Assembly (NCBI GenBank): GCA_016874975.1
Contig: VGSQ01000010.1
Location: 1-48,561 of the forward strand
Direction: 5' to 3'
Length of the DNA stretch: 48,561 bases
Source: Deltaproteobacteria bacterium
GTDB taxonomy: Bacteria; Desulfobacterota; Desulfobaccia; Desulfobaccales; 0-14-0-80-60-11
The notes under the pieces: model-generated
What the model saw: the letters and a program-made list of their open reading frames with translations, nothing else
Databases searched by the model: none
What the model was told of the DNA's origin: nothing
Part shown: one piece after another, positions 14,456 to 22,318 of the stretch
How positions within the stretch are numbered: the stretch's first letter is position 1
Layout: each line of letters opens with the position of its first letter
Made by a program: the position numbers and the translations under genes

Positions 14456-16972
14456 TCACTGGGGTTCCACATAGCCGGCATAACGTTCCTGAAAGTCCCT
14501 GACGAACTGGGAAACCTGCTCTTCGCCGGTCAGAGAGATATCCAGCAGGCAGGTCTGGCCCTGGAGGATCCCCAGAAGAGTGAGGCGGGGCAGGAGCAGA
14601 CCGGCCGCCTGCCGGGCCAACCGGGCATCCAGGAGATCGCCCCGGGTTTTTACGGTAAAGCCGGCCCATTCCAGCACCATCTGGATCAATTGGACCCGCC
14701 GGAGCCGTTGTGGGAAATTGCCGCCGCCTCCTTTGAAACGGAAAGCGAGATAATTGGCTTCCGGATTGTCGCTGCACAGGGTGTCCAACACCGCAAAATG
14801 GTAACCGAAGCGCAGCACCAAATGGAGGTAATCCTGGGCAAGTATGGCATAGCTGGCCAATCTGGCGCTTTTCAGGCTCATGAGGCCGGCGCTGATGCGG
14901 TCCAGTTCCTCCCAGTCCAGGTGCAGCAAACCCTGGCGCCAGACTACGTCGGGGTGGCTCAGGCCGGCCCAGCAGGCCCGCATGGGTTCGGAGGTGATGA
15001 ACTGTGGCGCAATTGTCCTGGCTTTCCGGGACTGTTGGTCCAGGCCGCCGTCCAGGTCCAGGACATACATCACCAGGGGCAACTCCGTTTCCAAACGCCG
15101 GGCCTTGGCCAGGCCGCGGCCCTGTCGTCCCACCAGGGAGAACATCTCCGCCATGCCTTTTTCGTGGGCGAAGCGCACCAGGTCATTCAGGCTGCGGCAG
15201 TTCCGGGGGGTGAACTCAGGCGACGCCGGGTCCAGCAGATGCAGGGGCGAGATGAATCGCATCAACGCTTTCAGCCGGGTGGCAAAGGGGGTTTCAGGCC
15301 TGGCCTGCTCTTGCCTGGCCTTTTGTTTCAGGCTCTCCACCTCTCCCTGATAAATCCGACCGTGGCCGGCGTCCACCGTCACCACCTGGCCGGGGGTCAG
15401 GCGCCGGGTGGCGTCCCCGGCGCCCACCAAGACCGGCAGGCCGTATTCCCGGGCCACCGCGGCAAAGTGACTGGCCCGGCTGCCCCCGTCGCTCACTACA
15501 CCACGCAGGCGTTGGATAACCGCGGCGAAGGCCGGAGGCAAGGTGGGAGCCACCAACACTGCGCCTTCGGGGACCTCTCCCAGGTCCGCCTCCTGCCGGA
15601 GCAGCCACACCGTTCCTGTTCCCACCCCGGGGCTGGCGGTCACCCCTCCTTGCAGCAGCACGGGCGGGGCAACCTCAGGGACATCCTTAACTTCCTGAAG
15701 GTCTTGGGCGTCCGCGGTTCCCGGTTTTAAAGGGCGGGCTTGCAGCAGGAACAATCTTCCCTGACGATCCTGGCACCATTCCAGATCCTGGGGGCGTCCG
15801 GTCAGCTCTTCCAGAGTCAGGCCCCAGCCGGCCAGTGAAACCGCGGTCGCCGGCGCCAGGCAAACCCCTCCCGGGACCCCGGGTCTCAACGCACATTCGG
15901 GGCCGGCAATTTCAGCCAGCAGACGGGGCGGCCTCTCCCGGCTCAGATAATGGACTTCCGGCGCCTTGCTGCCGTCCACCAGAGACGCCCCCAGACCGGG
16001 GACCGCGTAAACCGCCAGGCAGGGGGCCGGGCCCGCCGGAGACTGCGGTTCCCGGGTGTAAACCACGCCGCTCACCACCGCATCAATGATCGGCAGGACC
16101 AGAACCGCCATGGGGGTTTCCTGATCAGCCAGACCGCAGCGGAGGCGGTAAGCCACTGCCCGGGGGGTATATTTGCCGGCCAGAACTTCCTTATAAGAAG
16201 GCAAGAATTGGGGATCGGGGACCTGCAGCAGACTGCGGTACTGGCCGGCAAAGGACGCCTCTCCATCTTCAAAACAGGCGCTGCTGCGCAAGACCCAGGG
16301 GCCCGTCAAACCCTGACGCCGGCTATCGTCCAGGCGGCGGTGGATTTCGCCTTGCACCTCCAGCGGTATCTCCCCCTCCCGGACCATGTCCCGCATTTCC
16401 TTGCAAAGACCTATCAGCCGCTCCCAGTCGTCCAACTGCACCTGGGCCAGCAGCTCATCCAGGCGGTGGCGCAGGTGATTGTGCTCCAGGAAAAGGGAAA
16501 AGGCGCGACTGGTGATCACAAACCCGGGGGGAACGGGAAGCGCGGTTTCCCTGAGGATGCGGCCCAGGGTATGGGCCTTGCCCCCGGCCAGAACCGGGGC
16601 CGCTCCTGCTTCTGCCAGGGTCAACGTGTAAGGGGGCCGACAATCCATCTCCGGCAAAGAAACCGCAGCCGGCAAAGATGATTCGAGCTGTCGGAATCGT
16701 TCTTCTAAATCTTGGTAAGCCGTCGGCTGAAGGGCGGTCAAGGCGCGGAGCAGCGACTCCACTGACCAGAGCAGGGCCCGCAGCAGGCTCTCCACTCGGG
16801 CCCAATCCACCGTCGCGTTCCGGTGCAGGAGTTCTTCCAGGTCCGTGATGAGTTCCAGGCTCTTTTTGTCGTGGCGCAGGAGATCCTTGAAGGCCAGATA
16901 TTTCAGGCGCAAAAGTTTCCCCGGGGCGAAGACCTGAAGGGTCCAGTACGTGAAGAGTTGACGAAGATTCAT
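14456..16972 (-). CDS. PEP synthase/rifampin phosphotransferase-like protein (PEP/pyruvate-binding and phosphohistidine domains)
   Basis: This 838-residue protein has the ATP-grasp PEP/pyruvate-binding domain (about residues 120-400, with LAGGKAHTLGRI and VPPGFVITSRAFSLF) followed by the swivelling phosphohistidine domain (about 440-540). The active His sits in GGSRASHFAAVAREYGLPV. In pyruvate phosphate dikinase and PEP synthase a large PEP-binding barrel follows; here there are only about 290 residues of unrecognised sequence. The domain order and lack of the barrel recall rifampin phosphotransferases and other phosphotransfer variants. The N-terminal 110 residues are helical and specific to this protein. 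No good ribosome binding site precedes ATG 16972. It lies between a response regulator and a phosphatase, so a regulatory phosphotransfer role is possible. Substrate unknown. Confidence 0.8.
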   Translation of the reverse strand: MNLRQLFTYWTLQVFAPGKLLRLKYLAFKDLLRHDKKSLELITDLEELLHRNATVDWARVESLLRALLWSVESLLRALTALQPTAYQDLEERFRQLESSLPAAVSLPEMDCRPPYTLTLAEAGAAPVLAGGKAHTLGRILRETALPVPPGFVITSRAFSLFLEHNHLRHRLDELLAQVQLDDWERLIGLCKEMRDMVREGEIPLEVQGEIHRRLDDSRRQGLTGPWVLRSSACFEDGEASFAGQYRSLLQVPDPQFLPSYKEVLAGKYTPRAVAYRLRCGLADQETPMAVLVLPIIDAVVSGVVYTREPQSPAGPAPCLAVYAVPGLGASLVDGSKAPEVHYLSRERPPRLLAEIAGPECALRPGVPGGVCLAPATAVSLAGWGLTLEELTGRPQDLEWCQDRQGRLFLLQARPLKPGTADAQDLQEVKDVPEVAPPVLLQGGVTASPGVGTGTVWLLRQEADLGEVPEGAVLVAPTLPPAFAAVIQRLRGVVSDGGSRASHFAAVAREYGLPVLVGAGDATRRLTPGQVVTVDAGHGRIYQGEVESLKQKARQEQARPETPFATRLKALMRFISPLHLLDPASPEFTPRNCRSLNDLVRFAHEKGMAEMFSLVGRQGRGLAKARRLETELPLVMYVLDLDGGLDQQSRKARTIAPQFITSEPMRACWAGLSHPDVVWRQGLLHLDWEELDRISAGLMSLKSARLASYAILAQDYLHLVLRFGYHFAVLDTLCSDNPEANYLAFRFKGGGGNFPQRLRRVQLIQMVLEWAGFTVKTRGDLLDARLARQAAGLLLPRLTLLGILQGQTCLLDISLTGEEQVSQFVRDFQERYAGYVEPQ

Positions 16973-17059
16973 GGCAAATGGAGGGATGGGATTTTCAAAA
17001 GGAGGACGGCGGAGATGGACCCGCCGGCCGCCGCCGCCAAGGCGCTTCCAGGGTTTATC

Positions 17060-17437
17060 TCATTGAGCTGCAACCTTGCCCGCAGCCAGGGCGCCGGCCA
17101 CTTTCTCTTCCAGTTCTTCTTTGTCGATGGGTTTGATGCAATAATCGAAGGCCCCCAGCTCCTTGGACTGGCGCGCCGTTTCCAGGGTGGGATAGCCGGT
17201 CAGCATGATTACCTGGGTGAGGGGCGACGCCTTTTTCAATTCCTCCAGCATATCCACCCCACTCATTTTTTTAAGCCTGATGTCCAGGATCGCCACCTCC
17301 ACCGGGTGAGTCCGAACATGCTCCAGAGCTTCCAATTCGTCGGTGAACACCGTCACCTGATGGCCTTTCCGTTCCAGGATGCGCTTAATCATGATGCCGG
17401 CGTCCAGAACGTCGTCCAACACCATAATGTCACCCAT
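17060..17437 (-). CDS. Single-domain response regulator (receiver only)
   Basis: This 125-residue protein is a CheY-like receiver domain with all key residues: acidic pair Asp8/Asp9, phospho-acceptor Asp52 in AILDIRL, Thr80 in MLTGYP and Lys102 in CIKPID. There is no output domain, so it passes its signal by protein contact or phosphorelay. It starts 17 bases after the stop of the sensor kinase gene and is thus almost certainly its cognate partner. The preceding GGAGG (in CTCAGGAGGGAGT on the coding strand) is a strong ribosome binding site. Likely downstream targets in the same set are the PEP-synthase-like protein and the PAS-AAA+ regulator, but neither link is visible in the sequence. Confidence 0.92.
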   Translation of the reverse strand: MGDIMVLDDVLDAGIMIKRILERKGHQVTVFTDELEALEHVRTHPVEVAILDIRLKKMSGVDMLEELKKASPLTQVIMLTGYPTLETARQSKELGAFDYCIKPIDKEELEEKVAGALAAGKVAAQ

Positions 17438-17454
17438 ACTCCCTCCTCAGAGGC

Positions 17455-19566
17455 TTACCGGTAAGTGGTCAGCCTCAAATGCTTTTCCAAGTCTTCACAG
17501 GAGTCGGTTCCGGATTCATCGGGTGATATCGGCAATTCCACCAGAAACACCGAACCCGGCCCCGGAGGTCTTCGGCCCGGACCGGTTTCGCCCTGAAAGG
17601 CCGGCGGGGTGGGGCTCAGGGCGGAGATGGCGCCGTGATGGTCCTGGATGATGCCGAAGGAGACCGACAGCCCCAGGCCGGTGCCGGCGCCGGGGGCCTT
17701 GGTGGTGAAAAACGGCTCGAACACCCTCTTCAGGTCTTCCGGCTCGATGCCCGAACCGCTGTCGGCTATGGTTACCAGCACCCGCCGTCCCTGGGGGCAG
17801 ACACCGGTTTTCACCCAGATGGCGCCGTCCTGGCCGATGGAATCGAAGGCATTATTCAAAAGATTGATCCAGACCTGCTTGAGTTTCTCATAATCGCCGG
17901 TGATGCGCGGCAGATGGGGGTCGAATGAAGTGACAATGTCAATCCAGTTTTGTTTAAAGGTGTGCCGGACCAGGTGCAAGACCTCCTCGATGGACTGGTG
18001 GAGGTCCATTTCCTCCATTTTGCTCTCAATGTGCCGGGAAAAGCTGAGCAAATCTGCGACGATGCGGCGGCAGATCTGGGCCTGTTTTTCAATAATCCCC
18101 AAATACTCGAAACTTTCCGTGCCCGGGGGCATATCTTCCAGCAGCATTTGAGCATAACCCAGGATAATACAGAGCGGCGTGTTGATTTCGTGGGCCATGC
18201 CTCCGGCCAACTTGCCCAATTGTTCCATTTTCACCGACTGCACCAATTTCTCCTGGTATTGCTTCAACTCGGTAATATCCCGGGCCGTAAGCAGCAGACC
18301 GGCAATCCGGTCCTCATCATAAACCGGCACCTTGACTATGTGCAGCCAATGGCGGCGGTGGTTGCGCCATAAGGCGAGTTCCTTGCTCATGGGAGTGCCC
18401 GTGCTGGAGATCTGCAAATCTTCCGCCTGATAGCGTTCGGCCTCCCGGGGGAAGATCTGGGCATCCGTCCTGCCCAGGATATCCTGCTCCGCCAGGCCGA
18501 AGAACCGGCAAAAAGCCGGATTAACCGCCCGGTAAACGAGATTTTCATCCTGCAGACTTACCAGGTCCGGGGTTACGTCCAGGATGGTTTTCAGCAGTTG
18601 CTGTTGTCTGGTCAGGGTCCGTTCGGCCTCCTTGAGATTGGCGATATATTTATCCAGGTTGAGGGCCATAAAGTCGAACGCTTCGGCCAGGCTCTGGATT
18701 TCATCGCCACGCAATGCCTGGTAAACCGAGCACCCCCGGCAAGCTTCGATCTTCTGTTCGAAACCACCGGAAGCGCATTCGGGGCACATGGTGCCCACCA
18801 GATACCAGCAGCGCCGGCGGGTGTCTCCATAGGCCGGACATTGGGGCTGCCGGCAGTCTTTGATATCCCAGCAATTGCGCCTCAGCTGGGGGCCGGTCTG
18901 AAGATCCAGGTTTCCTTTGACGATATCTTCCGCGGATTGCCTTAAGATATTTAAGCGCCGGGTGACGGTGTCGGCAAACAGGGTGCCCAGCACCACTGCC
19001 ACCAGGCCGGCCCCGGCCGAGACGCTGAAAATAATCAAGAGGAGTCGTTGGACCGCAGCCTGGGCCTTGATCTGGGACAGACCAACCCGCACCGTTCCCA
19101 AACGTTCTTTGCTGATGGTGACTGGTAGGGCGAAATCGTAAATCCGCTCCTGCTTGCTGCTTTTCTTTTCCTTATCCCTGACCTCCAATAGCTGGATATG
19201 TTGCGGCGAACCCGGGGGCACCTGGTTGGCCTCCTTGAGTTGCACCGGAAAACCGAACCTGAAGGTGTGGGATAAGATCTGCCCGTATTTATCCTGAACA
19301 AAGACATAGATAATGTCATCACTGGATTCCTTTAATTCATCCACCATGTTCTTCAGGCGGAGAAAATCCAGGGCCAGCATGGGGTCGGCGCTGCGGGCCG
19401 CCAGGGAGATCCCCAGACTCAAGCCCCGCTTTTTGATTTCCCCCAGCATGGCCCGGGTGGCGATGCGGCTCACAAAAATGGCGGAGAGCAGGCCCGAAAC
19501 CAGGACTACGGCTGTGATCCCCACAATTATTTTGCTGCGAAAAGAAAACCTGGTTAAAAACTGCAT
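17455..19566 (-). CDS. Membrane sensor histidine kinase with Cys-rich insert and PAS domain
   Basis: This protein of about 703 residues has a membrane helix near residues 10-32, an extracytoplasmic sensor region to about 165, a second helix ([18 protein letters not shown]), a HAMP region, a Cys-rich stretch at about 232-278, a PAS domain from about 325, and a HisKA/HATPase core. The phospho-acceptor is about His459 in [11 protein letters not shown]; the ATPase boxes include [19 protein letters not shown] and GAGTGLGLS. The Cys-rich insert contains nine Cys (CWDIKDC, CPAYG, GTMCPEC, CRGCSVY) and could bind a metal, Fe-S cluster or act as a thiol switch. The start ATG 19566 was chosen over 19602 because the positively charged helix begins there. 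It follows the PhnD-like lipoprotein gene by 44 bases, so that protein probably presents the ligand. Confidence 0.9.
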   Translation of the reverse strand: MQFLTRFSFRSKIIVGITAVVLVSGLLSAIFVSRIATRAMLGEIKKRGLSLGISLAARSADPMLALDFLRLKNMVDELKESSDDIIYVFVQDKYGQILSHTFRFGFPVQLKEANQVPPGSPQHIQLLEVRDKEKKSSKQERIYDFALPVTISKERLGTVRVGLSQIKAQAAVQRLLLIIFSVSAGAGLVAVVLGTLFADTVTRRLNILRQSAEDIVKGNLDLQTGPQLRRNCWDIKDCRQPQCPAYGDTRRRCWYLVGTMCPECASGGFEQKIEACRGCSVYQALRGDEIQSLAEAFDFMALNLDKYIANLKEAERTLTRQQQLLKTILDVTPDLVSLQDENLVYRAVNPAFCRFFGLAEQDILGRTDAQIFPREAERYQAEDLQISSTGTPMSKELALWRNHRRHWLHIVKVPVYDEDRIAGLLLTARDITELKQYQEKLVQSVKMEQLGKLAGGMAHEINTPLCIILGYAQMLLEDMPPGTESFEYLGIIEKQAQICRRIVADLLSFSRHIESKMEEMDLHQSIEEVLHLVRHTFKQNWIDIVTSFDPHLPRITGDYEKLKQVWINLLNNAFDSIGQDGAIWVKTGVCPQGRRVLVTIADSGSGIEPEDLKRVFEPFFTTKAPGAGTGLGLSVSFGIIQDHHGAISALSPTPPAFQGETGPGRRPPGPGSVFLVELPISPDESGTDSCEDLEKHLRLTTYR

Positions 19567-19610
19567 CTGGCGTTCACCCTCGGCGGCTTCGCATCTTGAC
19601 ACGGCAGCAG

Positions 19611-20540
19611 TTAGCGCCGTCCTCCGGATTCGACGATCTCACCCAACCGCCGCACCTGATTGAAATCCGAATCCTGGGCCGGGATCACCGCCACAAAGCC
19701 GGCCTTTTCCAAAATGGCTTTATCTTCAGGTTTATTGAAATTCAAAGCCAACAGGGCCTGCTTGATCTTTTCCACCACCGCCGGGTCCAGCCCGCGGCGG
19801 GCGGAATACACCCAGCCAGGATACCAGGGAGAGTGGGCCAGCACCCGGATCTTGGCAAGATCAATCTTATCCCTCAGAATATGAAGGGTTCCCTCGCGGA
19901 TCAGGCCCACATCATACTTCCCCGAATACACCGCCATCACCACCTTTTCCTGTTTGCCCCCCGGCCCCGGAGCAAAGGTGATTTCGGCGAAATCCTCCTT
20001 GCGCAGGCCGTTTTCCAAAATCCAGCCCCAGGGATAGAGATAGCCCCCCGCGGAAGTGGGGTCCACGGCTATCAGGCGCTTGCCTTTCAGATCCGCCAGG
20101 GTTTTGATATGGGGGTTATCGGCGCGGCAGATAATCTGGCCGCGAAAATTTTCTTGGCCCTGGGGCTCCACAATCCGGGCAAAGGCCCGGGCCCCGTAGC
20201 GATCGGCGATTTTGACGTAAATGAAAGGATTGCTGAAGGTGAGGTCAATCAGATTGCGGCCCACCATGTGCATGTGTTCGTCAAAGGTGTCCGGAAAAAC
20301 CTGGCGGATGGTGAGGCCGGTGACCCGACTCAGGTATTCTATCACCAGGTGGTGACGTTCGTAGGAGACGGTATGAGCGTACTGGGGAAGATAAGCATAA
20401 GTGATGGCGTTTTCCGGGCGATCCACCATGACCTCCCCCCGCTCGGAGAGATCAATGGTTTTCACCGGTTCATCATCCCCGCAGCCGCCTAAAAAAAAGC
20501 CGACCACCAACAAGAGCGCCGCCATGCCCCTGCGCATCAT
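19611..20540 (-). CDS. PhnD-like periplasmic binding lipoprotein (sensor accessory)
   Basis: This is a phosphate/phosphite/phosphonate ABC-type binding protein of the PhnD family, about 309 residues. The signal sequence ends in a lipobox (FLGGC, Cys20), so the mature protein is a membrane-anchored lipoprotein. Family landmarks are IDLTFSNPFIYV, ADLKGKRLIAVDPTSAGGY and YDVGLIREGTL. No permease or ATPase gene accompanies it; a sensor kinase follows. PhnD-type proteins coupled to kinases are known in the AioX/AioS arsenite system, and PhnD-like domains are fused into the TtrS and ThsS sensors of tetrathionate and thiosulfate. With a PhsA-like reductase cluster divergent from it, a sulfur oxyanion is my favoured ligand; arsenite or a phosphonate is possible. 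Cys138 is the only Cys besides the lipobox. Start chosen at ATG 20540. Confidence 0.85.
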   Translation of the reverse strand: MMRRGMAALLLVVGFFLGGCGDDEPVKTIDLSERGEVMVDRPENAITYAYLPQYAHTVSYERHHLVIEYLSRVTGLTIRQVFPDTFDEHMHMVGRNLIDLTFSNPFIYVKIADRYGARAFARIVEPQGQENFRGQIICRADNPHIKTLADLKGKRLIAVDPTSAGGYLYPWGWILENGLRKEDFAEITFAPGPGGKQEKVVMAVYSGKYDVGLIREGTLHILRDKIDLAKIRVLAHSPWYPGWVYSARRGLDPAVVEKIKQALLALNFNKPEDKAILEKAGFVAVIPAQDSDFNQVRRLGEIVESGGRR

Positions 20541-20591
20541 TCTAACCCCCAAAGGTCTCCATCCGAATGCGGCCGCACCCCGGAGGGTGCA

Positions 20592-21971
20592 TCACAGCAC
20601 CTCTTTAACATTTATTTTATGATATTTTAACCACTTCCACAAGGTAACCCGGCTTATCCCCAAACTCTTGGCGGCCTCGTTCATTTTGCCCCCGGATTCC
20701 CTTAAAGCTCTGATCAGCGACTCTCGGTCTCGGGCCCGACTGCTATCCCGATCTTTGGCGGCCCCCCGGAAGCGGGGCTGGGTTTTTTCGATGAGATGAA
20801 CCGGCAAATGTTCCGGGAGGATATCCCCCCCCGGGCACAACATACAGGCATACTCCACGTCGTTCACCAGTTCCCGCACGTTGCCGGGCCAATCATACCT
20901 CAGCAGACGTTCCAGGGCCTCTTTGCTGAAACCGGTGACGGCCTTGCGGGTCTTGAGCCGGGTCCGCTCCAGAAAGGCCTCGGCCAGCAAGGGGATATCC
21001 TCTCGCCGCTCCCGCAAAGGAGGCACCTGAATGGGGATGACCTTGAGGCGATAAAGCAGGTCTTCCCGGAAACGGCCCTCAGCCACCAGCTGCTGCAGAT
21101 CCTGGTTCGTCGCCGTGATGATCCGCACATCAACCGCGACGGGCTTCCGGCCCCCCTCCCGTTCGATGACGTTCTCACACAAAACCCGCAGCAGCTTGGT
21201 CTGGAGATTGAGGGAGAGGTCGGCCACCTCATCCAGAAAGAGGTCGCCCCCGTGGGCGGCTTCAAAATGGCCCAGGCGGGTCGAATCCGCGCGGTTGATG
21301 CCTCCATGACCGGGGCCAAAGAGCTCGGCTTCGAGCAGCGATTCCTGCAGGGCCTTGCAGTTCACCCTGATATGAGGCCCTTGCCGACGCGGACTCAGGT
21401 TATGGATCGCTCGGGCTACCAATTCCTTGCCGGCGCCGCTCTCGCCGAAAATGAGAACCGGCGCCTCGGTCGGCGCCGCCGAGGAGATCAGGGAGAAGAG
21501 GTGCAGCATTACGGCGGACTTGCCCAGCATCCCCTGAAAACCGTCCTCCTGGGTCAGTTCCCGGCGCAACCGGCTGATGAGCCGTTCCTGAGCCGCCAAC
21601 TCGCTGATGTCCATAAACACTTCCACCCCGCCCAGAATCTGCCCGTCGTCGTCGAGGATGAGAGCGGCGCTTTTCCTGACATGCTTCAGGGTGCCGTCCT
21701 TTTTGGCCAGGACGCATTTGGCAGGGGCGACTTCCCCATGCTGGAACAGCTCGCATTGCTTCCGGGTCTCGGCTTGGTTCGCGCCGAAGCAGGCGCTGCA
21801 CCTGATCAGGGCGCAGCTCTGACCGATGAGTTCCTGACGGCTATAGCCGGTAATCTCCTCCATGGCTTGGTTGACCGTCTGGATGATCCCCTTGGGGTCC
21901 ACCACCACCACACCTTCCATCATGGCGGCGCTCAACTTTTCCCAGAGTCTCTGCCAATTCCTTTGGACCAT
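20592..21971 (-). CDS. PAS-AAA+-Fis transcriptional regulator with aberrant GAFTGA loop
   Basis: This 459-residue protein has the architecture of a bacterial enhancer-binding protein: N-terminal PAS domain (about 10-125, with a Cys-rich patch CALIRCSACFGANQ), AAA+ domain (about 145-375) and a Fis-type helix-turn-helix at the C-terminus (AAKSLGISRVTLWKWL). Walker A is GESGAGKE, Walker B is DLFLDEVADL, and the arginine-finger region is FREDLLYRL. The loop that contacts sigma-54, normally GAFTGA, reads GGINRA instead. This suggests it cannot remodel sigma-54 holoenzyme and may act as a sigma-70-type regulator, as in TyrR or HupR. ATG 21971 has GGAGGAG upstream. It is divergent from the TauE-PhsA gene set and 51 bases before the PhnD-like gene, so it probably controls both. 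Confidence 0.88.
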   Translation of the reverse strand: MVQRNWQRLWEKLSAAMMEGVVVVDPKGIIQTVNQAMEEITGYSRQELIGQSCALIRCSACFGANQAETRKQCELFQHGEVAPAKCVLAKKDGTLKHVRKSAALILDDDGQILGGVEVFMDISELAAQERLISRLRRELTQEDGFQGMLGKSAVMLHLFSLISSAAPTEAPVLIFGESGAGKELVARAIHNLSPRRQGPHIRVNCKALQESLLEAELFGPGHGGINRADSTRLGHFEAAHGGDLFLDEVADLSLNLQTKLLRVLCENVIEREGGRKPVAVDVRIITATNQDLQQLVAEGRFREDLLYRLKVIPIQVPPLRERREDIPLLAEAFLERTRLKTRKAVTGFSKEALERLLRYDWPGNVRELVNDVEYACMLCPGGDILPEHLPVHLIEKTQPRFRGAAKDRDSSRARDRESLIRALRESGGKMNEAAKSLGISRVTLWKWLKYHKINVKEVL

Positions 21972-22001
21972 GCGCCTCCTCCCGGCGGCCCGACAATCCT
22001 G

Positions 22002-22112
22002 TATGTTAACCTTGAGACGTTAACGTTAATATATATTATAAACATTATAAGCTTCAACATAAAACTAAAAAAATTATTGACAAGTGATATTCGCATGTTT
22101 TATATGTTAACC
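22002..22112. promoter_or_regulatory. Pair of TATGTTAACC direct repeats (candidate operators)
   Basis: TATGTTAACC occurs at 22002-22011 and again at 22103-22112, 101 bases apart in the divergent control region. The first copy is followed by GTTAACGTTAA, a further partial palindrome. They are candidate sites for the adjacent regulator. Confidence 0.45.
22077..22106 (+). promoter_or_regulatory. Candidate sigma-70 promoter for the TauE-PhsA gene set
   Basis: TTGACA (22077-22082) and TATATG (22101-22106) are separated by 18 bases in an AT-rich block. Transcription from here would leave a leader of about 205 bases before the TauE start. No sigma-54 -24/-12 element (GG-N10-GC) was obvious. Confidence 0.5.
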
Positions 22113-22128
22113 AGTCAACCTAAACATG
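22094..22128. promoter_or_regulatory. Inverted repeat CATGTTT-N21-AAACATG over the promoter
   Basis: The 7-bp arms lie at 22094-22100 and 22122-22128, bracketing the -10 box, the likely start site and the second TATGTTAACC copy. A repressor or activator dimer could bind here. Confidence 0.4.
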
Positions 22129-22318
22129 CTTTCGCGGGCAACGGCCCCGCCCTTTGTTAGGGAGAAACCGCTTAACAGCAGGCCTGACCAATGAACCAAG
22201 GCTGCCCGGCAACCCCGCCCAGAGCCTGCGGATGTGGGAGTCAGGTTAATCTCATCACCTCGGGATAAGCAAGCTCAAAATGAGGCAATTATTAAACATC
22301 TCACACGGAGGCCGTTTT
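22113..22318 (+). other. Long leader of the TauE gene, possibly structured RNA
   Basis: About 200 bases separate the likely start site from the TauE ATG. Segments can pair (CCTGAC with GTCAGG; GCAGGC with GCCTGC, which compete), so alternative folds are conceivable. It contains CCCGGCAACCCC, which superficially recalls the SAM-I riboswitch core, but the remaining consensus is absent. I make no riboswitch call. Confidence 0.25.

Noticed and set aside
13934-15730. Plus-strand ORF of 598 residues
   Set aside because: It is the antisense shadow of the phosphatase-YkgJ and PEP-synthase-like genes, with no family motifs.
22160-22260. SAM-I riboswitch upstream of the TauE gene
   Set aside because: Only a GGCAACC-like core is present; the kink-turn and 3' core segments are absent.
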